Source of the DNA: Streptomyces sp. NBC_00271
GTDB lineage: Bacteria > Actinomycetota > Actinomycetes > Streptomycetales > Streptomycetaceae
Length of the DNA: 64,000 nt
NCBI RefSeq assembly: GCF_036178845.1
Contig: NZ_CP108070.1
Location: 5,332,001-5,396,000, forward strand
Direction: 5' to 3'
Below, piece after piece: positions 41,585 through 49,703 of the stretch (positions within the stretch are counted from its first letter, which is position 1; every line of letters starts with the position of its first letter). The position numbers were made by a program, and so were the translations under genes. The notes under the pieces were generated by a model, which saw only the letters and a list, made by a program, of their open reading frames with translations, made no database searches and was not told where the DNA came from.

Positions 41585-42019
41585 ATGTTGCGACGGTGGG
41601 CACAGCGGCGTTACGACAAAGCTCAGGCGGAGTACTGGCAGAGTATTGAGCCCGTGCTTGAACCTGGAGAACGGAAGATTGCCAGTGTGCCCGCACGGAA
41701 CCTGTGGGACGGTCCTCAGGATGGAGTCCTCTTCCTCACGGACCGGACCATCTACTGGGGTGCTTGGCTGGGACAGGGCAGACAGACCAGCCCCATGTTC
41801 GCGCAGGACCTTCGAGAGTGTCCAAGTGCGCACATCGGCGAGCAGGGCACGTTGGACATAGCAGTGAGTGGCGAGCAGGTTGGAGCGTTCGCCTCGTTTG
41901 TGCCAGCCCCGAGCGCCCAGTGGGGCTTCACTGAGTTCTGCAAGAGCTTCGGCCAAGCCATGGAGGACAGCAGAAAGCTGCCGCCAGCCGCGGAAACACC
42001 TTCTAGCGATGCTCGATGA
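41585..42019 (+). CDS. small protein with a PH-like segment, unknown function
   Basis: The 144-residue protein contains EPVLEPGERKIASVPARNLW, then GVLFLTDRTIYWGA, which resembles the first strands of bacterial PH/GRAM-like domains. I chose ATG 41585, with GGGAGAGGGG upstream, over GTG 41504. It is the last gene of the AICE before attR. Confidence 0.55.
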   Translation: MLRRWAQRRYDKAQAEYWQSIEPVLEPGERKIASVPARNLWDGPQDGVLFLTDRTIYWGAWLGQGRQTSPMFAQDLRECPSAHIGEQGTLDIAVSGEQVGAFASFVPAPSAQWGFTEFCKSFGQAMEDSRKLPPAAETPSSDAR

Positions 42020-42151
42020 GTGTCTAACTGCGTGACAACGCCGACGGACAGCAGCGGACGAGCGCACACACCTGTGGACCATCACAGCAAGTGAGAGCCT
42101 CACGACTCAAGGTCAGACCCCCGCCCAAGTTGCTTCGGGACGAAGGGGTCC

Positions 42152-42172
42152 TGACGGCAACCTCTGACGGCA
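42152..42172. promoter_or_regulatory. integrase arm-type repeats, right end of the AICE
   Basis: TGACGGCA at 42152-42159 and 42165-42172, with the same 13-bp spacing as the left pair at 16106 and 16119. They lie about 100 bp before the right core site. Confidence 0.7.
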
Positions 42173-42268
42173 ACGTCGGCAGACTGCATCGGCCTTGGGC
42201 ACCTCCCGGGACACTCACCATGGTTCGTCGCCAGCTCCGCACCCAGGAAGGAGGTTCAGTTGATCGAA

Positions 42269-42311
42269 CTCCTAAAGCGGGTGTCGCAGGTTCGAATCCT
42301 GCCGGGGGCAC
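42269..42311 (+). other. attR core site of the AICE / left site of the next element
   Basis: The 43 bases are identical to 16024-16066 in the tRNA. Only the 3' half of the tRNA is present, so it is not a tRNA gene. Confidence 0.93.
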
Positions 42312-42317
42312 AGAGAG

Positions 42318-42358
42318 AAGGGCCAGCTCAGGAGGATTCACCTCCCAGGCTGGCCCTT
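42318..42358 (+). terminator. hairpin directly after the core site
   Basis: AAGGGCCAGC (42318-42327) pairs with GCTGGCCCTT (42349-42358). It would end tRNA transcription when this element alone occupies the site. Confidence 0.75.
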
Positions 42359-42374
42359 CACCGTTTCAGGCGCC

Positions 42375-42391
42375 GTGCCACACGCGTGCCA
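42375..42391. repeat. arm repeat, element 2 left
   Basis: GTGCCACACGCGTGCCA, two GTGCCA boxes 11 bp apart, is matched by the pair at 46346-46362 and related to 52526 and 56117-56133. These are probable integrase arm sites. Confidence 0.6.
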
Positions 42392-43039
42392 CTACGTCCG
42401 TGCTGAGCCCTTGTCGCCGTTGTCCGAGGGGTCTCCCCCGCCGTCGCGGATCATCACGCCGAGGCGGTCAGCAATGGCCCGATCACGGTCACTGGTCATG
42501 TGCTGATAGATCAGCGCGGCCCGCGAGCTGCTGTGGCCCATCCGCGTCAGCAGCTGCCGGGTGCTGGCCCCGGCCGTGGAGGCCAGCGTGTTGCCCGTAT
42601 GCCTCAGATCGTGGAAGTGCAGCTCGGCCGTGACGCCCGCATCCTTCCGCGCCTTGACCCAGTCGTCGCGGAAGTTACTCCGCCGCAGCTGCCCACCCTG
42701 CGGCCCGACGAACACGTGACCGTCCTGTCCAGCAGCGGCGTAGTGCTCCAGGTGGAGCGTAATCGCGTCGACCAGCTCACCGGGGAAGGAGACCGTGCGC
42801 ACCCCCGCAGCCGACTTGGGCGCCTTGTCGAAGAGCCGCCCGTCCTGCAACTCGGCTTGCGCCTGGCGGACCACGACCAGGCGGCCGGCCGGGTCGATGT
42901 CCTTGCGACGCAGCGCGGCCAACTCGCCGAAGCGGAGAGTCGTGAACGCGGCCAGGAGAACTAGCAGCCGGTAGCGCGGGGCCATGGCATCGGCCACGCC
43001 GAAGACCTCCGCCACCGACAACACGGGCCGCTCAGGCAC
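42392..43039 (-). pseudogene. truncated tyrosine integrase
   Basis: The frame keeps the catalytic domain: FTTLRFGELAALRRKDID (first Arg), ELHFHDLRHTGNTLAS (His-x-x-Arg), RMGHSSSRAALIYQHMT (His, Tyr). The arm- and core-binding N-terminal half is missing; upstream sequence (to about 43,130) has fragments out of frame. A functional member would be about 380 residues; 215 remain. Confidence 0.85.
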
Positions 43040-43602
43040 GTCGTAGCTGTCCGCGCTACAGCAACCTCCTTGGCCACCAGCGCCCTGCGGTGGCCGCCAA
43101 CACCTCCTTCACCAGGTCCGCAGACCTCAGCGACCATCGTGCCCGTAGTTCGCATCGAGGGGCACACCGCGACACCTCCGCTCGGGCCGCCTCTGGGCCG
43201 TACGGGGGTGCTCAGCGACGACCAACGCTGACAACCACCGACAGCTAAGTCGCAGGTCGCAGCGTTGATCGTTACACGGCCGCAGGTCAGAGACCCGGCC
43301 CTTCACTTCCAGCGGAGCTGATCTCGCGGCGGTACACGGCCAGCCGTAAGGTCGGCGCGTGACAAGCGAGCGTGCAGGCACAGGTTCTCCTGACTGGGCC
43401 TACAACTGGGCAGAGGGGTACGGGCCTGCTCGGGATGGACCAGCCAGGGGAAATCGACGCGGCCTTTGACCGCGGGGAGCCGCACGTCTGAGTGGCCGTG
43501 ATCGGCCTTGCCCTCAATCACTCCGATCCCGTGGCCATCCTTCCCCGGATCGCCCACGCTCTCCGCTCGGACTCGGAAGAACTGCGCCCCGATCTCTCGC
43601 CC
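43040..43602. other. degenerate DNA after the broken integrase
   Basis: Short frames only. 43040-43130 holds out-of-frame traces of the integrase N-terminal half. The rest shows no recognisable gene. Confidence 0.5.
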
Positions 43603-43709
43603 CATGGCAGCTCCTGCCCAAAGCCGCTACACCGACCAGACATCCGGATCGTCCACAAGGTCAACCATGCGCGACTACAAAACCCGGTCTGAACACTCCG
43701 AGGCGATGC

Positions 43710-44603
43710 TCATCCTCGCCAGATGAGGAACTCGTGCGTTATCGCGATCAGGGCACGTGCCGCACGACTGGGCGTGCGCTCGGACGGAACGGCCAGGGAA
43801 AACGGCCAGTCCAGGTCGGCGTCGTCGATGGTCAGCGTGGCGACGTCCTCCGCCTTGGCGAGGGCAGGCCGTGGCAATAGCGCCACGCCCAGGCCGTTGC
43901 GGACGTAGGCCACGCCGGTGGGGACGTCGGTGATCTCGAGGGCGACGCGCCGGGTCACGGAGGCGGCAGCGAAGGCCTGATCGGCAACGGTCCGGATGCC
44001 ATAGCTCACGGGGAAGTCGACGAAGTCCAGGCCGGCCAGTTCGGTGATCGGCACGGTGCGACGTTTCGCGAGCGGATGGTCGGCAGGCACGACGAGGTCG
44101 AGCACCGAGGTGACGAGGTCGGTCAGCGTGATGCCCGTCGGGTGCGGTCCGGGCAGGGAGACGAAGGCGAGGTCGAGCCGCCGTTCGAGGAGGGCGTCGA
44201 TCAGGCCCTGGGAGCCGGAGGCGGCGGCGCTGGTCTGCAGGAGCACACCGGGATGACGCCGGTGGAATTCACTGAGGAGCGCAGGAAAGTCGATGAGCCC
44301 CACCGTGGTCATCGTTCCCAGCCGCAGGGTGCCGCGCACTCCTCCGCGGACCTCGGCCACCGCGTCTGCGGCTTCCCGGGCGGCGTCGAGAGCGGCATGG
44401 GCGCGCGGGAGCAGGGCAGCACCGGCATCGGTGAGCAGCACGCGTTTGGTGGTGCGTTCCAGCAGCGGCGTGCCAAGTTCTCGCTCGAGGTTCTTGATCG
44501 TGGTGGAGACCGCGGACTGGACGACGTGCAGCCGTGCGGCGGCACGGGTGAAGTTCGCTTCCTCGGCGACCGCGACGAAGTGCTCGAGCTGGCGCAGTTC
44601 CAC
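43710..44603 (-). CDS. LysR-family transcriptional regulator
   Basis: This LysR protein of 297 residues has an N-terminal HTH ([40 protein letters not shown]) and a two-lobed substrate-binding domain ([20 protein letters not shown] and onward). GTG 44603 is chosen; the frame's earlier GTG at 44633 lies inside a perfect palindrome that is probably its own binding site. It is divergent from the SnoaL-like gene at 44852. Confidence 0.88.
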   Translation of the reverse strand: MELRQLEHFVAVAEEANFTRAAARLHVVQSAVSTTIKNLERELGTPLLERTTKRVLLTDAGAALLPRAHAALDAAREAADAVAEVRGGVRGTLRLGTMTTVGLIDFPALLSEFHRRHPGVLLQTSAAASGSQGLIDALLERRLDLAFVSLPGPHPTGITLTDLVTSVLDLVVPADHPLAKRRTVPITELAGLDFVDFPVSYGIRTVADQAFAAASVTRRVALEITDVPTGVAYVRNGLGVALLPRPALAKAEDVATLTIDDADLDWPFSLAVPSERTPSRAARALIAITHEFLIWRG

Positions 44604-44630
44604 CCTCCCAGTATCCGCCAGAGAGCCCCC

Positions 44631-44655
44631 CACTTATCTCTCAGTGAGATAAGTG
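44631..44655. promoter_or_regulatory. LysR operator candidate
   Basis: CACTTATCTC (44631-44640) and GAGATAAGTG (44646-44655) form a perfect 10-bp inverted repeat with a 5-bp spacer. It contains a T-N11-A LysR box and lies directly upstream of the LysR start. Confidence 0.65.
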
Positions 44656-44736
44656 CAGTCTCTGACTTTCGTTGGACAGCGACCATTGCGGTCAACGATT
44701 CTCTTCATCGGAGGAACTGCTCGAAGCAGGAATGCT

Positions 44737-45527
44737 TGCTGGCGGGCACATCAAAACTGGAGGACAAGCGCAAGGTGACCGCCACGATCAACAGGCTGGT
44801 CGCCGAGGCGCTCGATATCCCCCTGACGACAGGAACGAGGAGACGACTGCCATGACCACACCGAACGAGCCCACCGGCAAGCTGAAGAATCAGGCGCCGC
44901 ACCTGGACTACTACCCAGAGTGGCTCGACAATCTCGCCGACGACGTCATCCTCCAGGGCAATTTCGCCAACGGTGAAGTGACCGGCAAGGAAAAGGTAGG
45001 GAAGCTACTGAGCTTCGCTCGAAGCAACTACGCTTTCCAGGACTTCCGTTTCTTCGGCAAGCGCGGCGATCTCTTCCTGGAGGACTACCGCTCCACCATC
45101 CGTGGCAGCGAGACCTACCGTCCGGGTGGAATCGAGATTTACAACTTCGTCGTCGTGTACTTCAACGAGGCGGGCGAGACCAGTCAGCTGGTCATGAACC
45201 ACCGGCCACAGTCAGCCGCCCTGCTGTTCTCGTCCTTGCTGGCGGAGCACTTCGGTGACGAGTTCGGCTCGGACCTCTTCTACAAGGGCGATGTCAGCGA
45301 CCGACTGCTCGACCACGACCTCTCCCGCGGTCAGTGGCCCCCGTCGCAGTCCCACTGACTTGCGACGGTATCCGTCAGCCGACCGAGCTCAGGCAGACGT
45401 CTGAACCGCCCCGGGTTCAGACTCGCCGGATGCCGACCGCGACTGAACGGATTCCTACTCATTTCTGCCGCAATATGGAGGAAACGTGTCGCGCAATCAG
45501 GAAATCGTGGATGCTTGCTGGCGGGCA
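44737..45527. repeat. 17-bp direct repeat flanking the first SnoaL-like gene
   Basis: ATGCTTGCTGGCGGGCA occurs near 44731-44747 and again near 45510-45526, the latter inside the second SnoaL-like gene (DACWRAY). It suggests that the upstream copy is a scrap of a related gene. Confidence 0.5.
44852..45358 (+). CDS. SnoaL/NTF2-like protein
   Basis: This 168-residue protein of the cone-shaped NTF2-like fold (VILQGNFANGEVTGKEKVGK, FARSNYAFQDFRFFGKRGDL, EIYNFVVVYFNEAGE) is probably a small isomerase/cyclase or stress-related binding protein. ATG 44852 is preceded by GAGGAG; the frame upstream to 44672 includes remnant sequence. It is divergent from LysR and probably under its control. Confidence 0.7.
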   Translation: MTTPNEPTGKLKNQAPHLDYYPEWLDNLADDVILQGNFANGEVTGKEKVGKLLSFARSNYAFQDFRFFGKRGDLFLEDYRSTIRGSETYRPGGIEIYNFVVVYFNEAGETSQLVMNHRPQSAALLFSSLLAEHFGDEFGSDLFYKGDVSDRLLDHDLSRGQWPPSQSH

Positions 45528-45911
45528 TATTCCGGATTCGAGGAGAACGATTCCTCGGACCTGGTGGCCCTGATGTCGCCCGAGGTGATTTTCAACTTCC
45601 CAGCTTCCCTGCCTTATGGCGGGACATTCCATGGGCCTGAAGGGTTTCTCGCCTTCTACCGGGATATCTACGATCACTACTACGAGACCTTCAACTACGA
45701 CGCACACACGGTGCTCGATGCCGGGTCGCACGTAATCGTTCCCGTCAGGGCGCGGGCGAAGGCGAAGACCGGCCGCACCATGGAGAACGAACACTGTCTG
45801 CTGTTCACCGTGAACGACGGGCTGATCACCGAGGCCCGGCTGTACGCGGACACCGCCAAGGGGCGCGACTCGATCGACGGCCTCCCGGTGTACCCGTCGG
45901 CGGCCTCCTGA
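45486..45911 (+). CDS. SnoaL-like (NTF2 fold) protein
   Basis: The 141-residue protein reads EIVDACWRAYSGFEENDSSD, then LMSPEVIFNFPASLPYGGTF, GPEGFLAFYRDIYDHYYETF and ENEHCLLFTVNDGLITEARL, a typical SnoaL-like pattern. The GTG start follows GGAGGAAAC. Together with the gene at 44852 it forms a two-gene unit of small NTF2-fold proteins. Confidence 0.78.
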   Translation: MSRNQEIVDACWRAYSGFEENDSSDLVALMSPEVIFNFPASLPYGGTFHGPEGFLAFYRDIYDHYYETFNYDAHTVLDAGSHVIVPVRARAKAKTGRTMENEHCLLFTVNDGLITEARLYADTAKGRDSIDGLPVYPSAAS

Positions 45912-46517
45912 GGAACCGGCGCAGCGGGCGTTCGCGGCACGCTGCATCATCGTCCGCAGCCGGCAGTCTTTCCGGGGCCTGCTCGAATCATCGGGCAGGC
46001 CCCGGCAGCGCCGCGAGGCCACGGATCTGGGCCGCCGGCATCCGGGCTTCGGCGAGTCCGCGAGGGTCCGGGATGAGCGAGGATGAGCGGGCGGGCACGG
46101 TCTTCCATCGTGGTGATCAGGGACTCGACACCTCATGATCACCGGAGGTCGTGCCTGCCTCCGTGTCAGCCCGAGGCGACCACTCCGCCGATCCGCCTGC
46201 TCGCGCGGAGCCGTCTCCCGGTACAGCAGCGAAGTACCGCAACCCAGCAGCCGCCCCGAACGGTAGCGTCCCTTCGGGGCCGTGAAGCGACCGGAATGAC
46301 CGTCGCTGACCGATCCGGCTAGAGAGCTACGGATCAGAAGGCCTCGTGCCACAACCGTGCCAGATCGGGCGGGGAGCCACGGGGAACAGCGGCCACCAAC
46401 GGGTACGGACGCCGTAACCCACCTGCCCGGCGGAACGGCAGGCCAGCCAGCATCTAGCCCCACCTCGCTCCTAAAGCGGTGATTTCACAGAGCCGAGCTC
46501 GGCAGTATCTGCTCATC
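45912..46517. other. right end of element 2, no gene
   Basis: No credible gene is seen. It contains the arm repeat GTGCCACAACCGTGCCA (46346-46362) and the decayed core CTCCTAAAGCGG (46468-46479). Confidence 0.6.
46468..46479 (+). other. decayed att core copy
   Basis: Twelve bases (CTCCTAAAGCGG) match the start of the 43-bp core; the remainder is diverged. Confidence 0.55.
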
Positions 46518-46823
46518 TCACGGGGTTCCAGCGCTGGGAGGACGAGACGAAAGACCTACTGTATTGCGCTGATATCCTCGCCCAGCTATTCCAAGGTCGT
46601 GACGAATGGCGGCATGGAATCCGTCACGCGATATCCGGTACCTCTTATATGCCTTTTCCCACTCCGCTGCGTCCACGTCAATCAATCCGCGTGCGTAGTC
46701 ACTCAGTTGCCACAAGGCCGAGCGAAACGCATGTGCAGCCCTGCCGACATGCTCATCTCCGAGCATCTGCACCGTTTCGTATGCGAGTGCCAGGCGCCTA
46801 TCAGATTCAGCGATCTCTTTCAT
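46518..46823 (-). pseudogene. C-terminal fragment of an unknown protein
   Basis: From ATG 46823 the frame reads MKEIAESDRRLALAYETVQM, then RSALWQLSDYARGLIDVDAA, a helical protein with natural codon structure. Its upstream part is replaced by the integrase fragment, so the N-terminus is lost. Confidence 0.5.
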
Positions 46824-46830
46824 CCCGTCT

Positions 46831-47120
46831 TCAATAGAAACGGGAGGGGGGCCTTCGAGGAGATTTCTTGTCGTAGCGAGCGAACGCGCAGCCCCAACCT
46901 GATACGGACTCCGCCCAGGCACTCCCCCATTCCTCGCGGTCCTCGTCCTGCTGGGCGCGGTGCCGCATGAAGGCCTGGACCGTGTCGGAGTCCAGCGCGA
47001 TGGTCCGCGCGCCGGGGTCAGTCTTGGGGTCGTCCTCGTACACCTCCCAGCCGTCCACCACGAGTTGCTTGGCGACGGTGATGAGACCGGCGTCCTCGTT
47101 GCAGACCTCGGGACGCGATC
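46831..47120 (-). pseudogene. integrase fragment
   Basis: The frame NEDAGLITVAKQLVVDGW, then DDPKTDPGARTIALDSDTVQ and EDREEWGSAWAE, is the middle of a Streptomyces AICE-type tyrosine integrase. Both the N-terminus and the catalytic C-terminus are missing. It points toward the decayed core at 46468, as expected of an int gene. Confidence 0.75.
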
Positions 47121-47222
47121 AGCGACGTGGTGCTTGTCGTCCAGTCGCGGCCGCAGGGTCGGGGCAACCAGCACGATCCCCACGTGCGGCGTCCGAGAGT
47201 GCCCTACCGGGCTGAGGTCGAG

Positions 47223-49430
47223 TCAGCAGAACTGTCGGTTGCGTTGCCGGCCTTGGTCGGATCCTCGGCCGGACCGAGCGGGGTCAGGCGGGCGGACCGG
47301 CGATGCGCAGGACCGCCGAGGAGGGGGTTCGGCGGAATCGGTGGCACCGGTGGGGATGCCGATGCGGGCGGCGAGGATGGTGATGTCGTCTTCGGCGGGG
47401 CTGGGGGCGAAGTGGTCCATGAGGGTGTCGCACAACTGGTTGAGGTCGTTGTGCGCGCCGGAGAGAAGGCGGATGAGTTCGTCCAGACGCTCGTCCAGGT
47501 CGATCCCGCGGGTTTCGATGAGGCCGTCGGTGTAGAAGACGACGATGCTGCCCGGGTCCAGGACGACCTCGGTGGTGGTAAAGCGAATACCGCCGATACC
47601 CAGGGGAGCCCCGGCGGGCAGGTCGAGCAGGCGGGCGCTGCCGTCGGGCGTCACGAGGGCGGGCGGGGGGTGGCCGGCGCGGCCGAGCCAGCAGCGGCAG
47701 ACCGTGCAGTCACAGATCCCGTACAGGCAGGTGGCCAGGAGGGGGCTGTCGAGTTCCTGGAGCGCGTCGTCGAGATGGTGCAGGAGCTGATCGGGGGGCA
47801 GGTCGAGGTGAGTGAAGGCCCGCACGGTGGTGCGCATCTGCCCCATGATCGCGGCAGCTTGTATGCCGTGGCCCATCACGTCGCCGATGACCAGGGCGCC
47901 CTTACCGGGGGCGAGGGTGACGACATCGAACCAGTCCCCTCCGACCTCGTGGACGTCGGAGGCGGGCCGGTAGCAGTGGGCGATCTCGATGCCCGCCGGG
48001 GGTTTCGGGAGGCTGGGAAGCATGCTGCGCTTCAAGGTGAGCGCGACGTCGTGCTCGCGGTGATACAGCCGGGCGTTGTCGATGCAGACGGCGGCGTGGG
48101 CGGCCAGATCGCCGGCGAGCGCAAGGTCGGCGGCGTCGAAGGCAGGCCGGTCGCCATCCCGCAGGAAGGTGGCGACGCCGAGAACCAGGCCGCGGGCCGT
48201 GAGGGGCACCATCATCATCGACGTCACGCCCAGGGACCGGAGCCGTTCGGGAATCGAGGAATAGCGTGCGGCCTGGGCGACGGCACGGGCGTCGATGCGG
48301 CGCAGGAGGAAGGGCCGACGGTCGATGACAGCCTGCGCGTAGGGCGCGCCGACGGGGAAGTGCAAGGTGCGGCCGACGGGGGTGAGGATGTCGGCGGCCG
48401 CGTGATCTCGGGCGGGAGCCTTGCCGAGGCGGCGCAGAGCGGCGCCGCCCCACAGGCTGGTCATCGGCTCGGTGGCTTCGGTGAGGTCGGCCAGGGCGTC
48501 GACGGTGGCGATGTCGGCGAGGCGGGGCACGGCGATGTCGGCCAGTTCCTGTCCCGTTCGGGCCGCATCGAGGGTGGTGCCGATCCGCAGCGTGGCCTCG
48601 TTGAGCAGCGCCATGCGTTGACGGCCGGCGGCGGCCTCCCGCTCGCTCTTCTCCTGGGTGGTGACATCGATGATCGAGGCGTTGATCCCCAGCGGTTCGC
48701 CTTCCGCGTCCTCCAGGCGGAAGTAGGAGCAGGACCACACGCGCTCGTGGTCGGGGCTGGCGGGCGTGCGGCCGATACGGCGGAAGTTCACCACGGGGTC
48801 ACCGGTGACCAGCACCCGACGCATCGCCGCTTCCATCTGCTCGCTGTTGACCCCGGGTAGCACCTCCGACGGTCGGCGCCCTATGTGTGCCGCGGCGGGT
48901 AGCCCGTTCATCGCCTCCAGGGCGCGATTGATCTGCTGGAACCGCAGCTCGGTGTCGAAGATCGCCAGTCCCACCGGCGAGCGGGCGAACAGCGCGTCCA
49001 GCGGGCCACCGACTTCGCGGAGCTGACGCGCTTCACGGGTCTGACGCGCTTCACGGGCATCGGCGGCCAGGAGCAGTACGTCCCACCCCTCCCCGCCCTG
49101 TGCGGCCACGGGGCACGCCCACACCTCCATCCCGATGGTGGAGCCGTTCTTGTGCCGCATCGGAAATTGCCCGGTCACGCTGCGCCCAGCGGCAACCGCA
49201 TCGTGCACGGCGCGTGCCTCCCGGCGATGGTCGGGGAGGACGAGATCGGTGAGGTCACGGCCGATGACCTCACCGGTGGCGTAGCCGAGCAGTTCGGGGG
49301 CTGCCTTCGCCCACTGCCTGATCCGTCCGGTGCCGTCGGAGACGATCAAGGCGACGGGCAACAGATTCCACCATGCTGCGGCCTGTCCGACCGCAGCCGT
49401 CCGCTCCCCGGCCTGCATGGGATCCGGCAT
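47223..49430 (-). CDS. PAS-PAS-GAF-PP2C (RsbU/SpoIIE-type) phosphatase
   Basis: The 735-residue protein probably dephosphorylates an anti-anti-sigma factor. It has PAS 1 at about 15-120 (LPVALIVSDGTGRIRQWAKA), PAS 2 at about 145-270 (SPVGLAIFDTELRFQQINRA), a GAF domain at about 290-450 and a C-terminal PP2C domain with metal-binding VGGDWFDVV, VIGDVMGHG, YTDGLIE and DDITILAAR. No C-terminal ATPase domain is present. ATG 49430 has GGAG eight bases upstream. It is one of four similar proteins in the right half of the window. Confidence 0.87.
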   Translation of the reverse strand: MPDPMQAGERTAAVGQAAAWWNLLPVALIVSDGTGRIRQWAKAAPELLGYATGEVIGRDLTDLVLPDHRREARAVHDAVAAGRSVTGQFPMRHKNGSTIGMEVWACPVAAQGGEGWDVLLLAADAREARQTREARQLREVGGPLDALFARSPVGLAIFDTELRFQQINRALEAMNGLPAAAHIGRRPSEVLPGVNSEQMEAAMRRVLVTGDPVVNFRRIGRTPASPDHERVWSCSYFRLEDAEGEPLGINASIIDVTTQEKSEREAAAGRQRMALLNEATLRIGTTLDAARTGQELADIAVPRLADIATVDALADLTEATEPMTSLWGGAALRRLGKAPARDHAAADILTPVGRTLHFPVGAPYAQAVIDRRPFLLRRIDARAVAQAARYSSIPERLRSLGVTSMMMVPLTARGLVLGVATFLRDGDRPAFDAADLALAGDLAAHAAVCIDNARLYHREHDVALTLKRSMLPSLPKPPAGIEIAHCYRPASDVHEVGGDWFDVVTLAPGKGALVIGDVMGHGIQAAAIMGQMRTTVRAFTHLDLPPDQLLHHLDDALQELDSPLLATCLYGICDCTVCRCWLGRAGHPPPALVTPDGSARLLDLPAGAPLGIGGIRFTTTEVVLDPGSIVVFYTDGLIETRGIDLDERLDELIRLLSGAHNDLNQLCDTLMDHFAPSPAEDDITILAARIGIPTGATDSAEPPPRRSCASPVRPPDPARSGRGSDQGRQRNRQFC

Positions 49431-49703
49431 CACGAGTGCTCCAAGCTGCTGCCTTTCCATTATGAACAGGTTTGTGAGCAGCGGCACCGGCGTCTGCAGC
49501 GGTAGTGGCTCATACCTCGGCCGTGCCGGAAGCGAGCGGTCGGCAACGGTCATTCGCACATCACAGTGGCGAGAAAGCCCGGCTCAGGCGATACGGTGGC
49601 CACGGGTCGGGCGATCAGGGCAGACGCTTGGAGATCATCCTCAGACTTACAAGGCTGATGTCGCTGCCGATCCTGAACGCCCTCCCGGGCCGGATTGCCG
49701 TAC

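Larger units (their letters stand above)
16024..42311. mobile_element. actinomycete integrative and conjugative element (AICE) in tRNA-Arg(CCU)
   Basis: The element is bounded by 43-bp core repeats. Each end also carries a pair of TGACGGCA arm repeats 13 bp apart (16106 and 16119; 42152 and 42165). Inside are integrase, Xis-like protein, a prim-pol/DUF3631 replication module, a TraB-type FtsK-like translocase, Spd-like proteins and a GntR regulator. These are the hallmarks of AICEs related to pSAM2 in overall plan but with a primase-polymerase replicase. Cargo lies to the right of the GntR gene. One structural gene is interrupted by a transposon. Confidence 0.9.
42312..46479. mobile_element. 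second, decayed element remnant at the tRNA site
   Basis: It starts at the 42269 core copy and ends at a decayed core (CTCCTAAAGCGG at 46468-46479). Arm repeats GTGCCA-N5-GTGCCA occur at both ends (42375-42391 and 46346-46362), a family different from the AICE's. It holds a truncated integrase and a LysR/SnoaL-like cargo. Confidence 0.6.

Noticed and set aside
42269..42311. Second tRNA gene
   Set aside because: Only the 3' half of the cloverleaf is present; the same is true at 52434, 56237 and 59291.
43303..43605. 100-codon minus-strand ORF
   Set aside because: No start signal, no family, and it lies in degenerate DNA next to the broken integrase.
46518..47183. A single 221-codon gene
   Set aside because: Its first half is an out-of-frame reading of an integrase fragment; only the second half looks protein-like.
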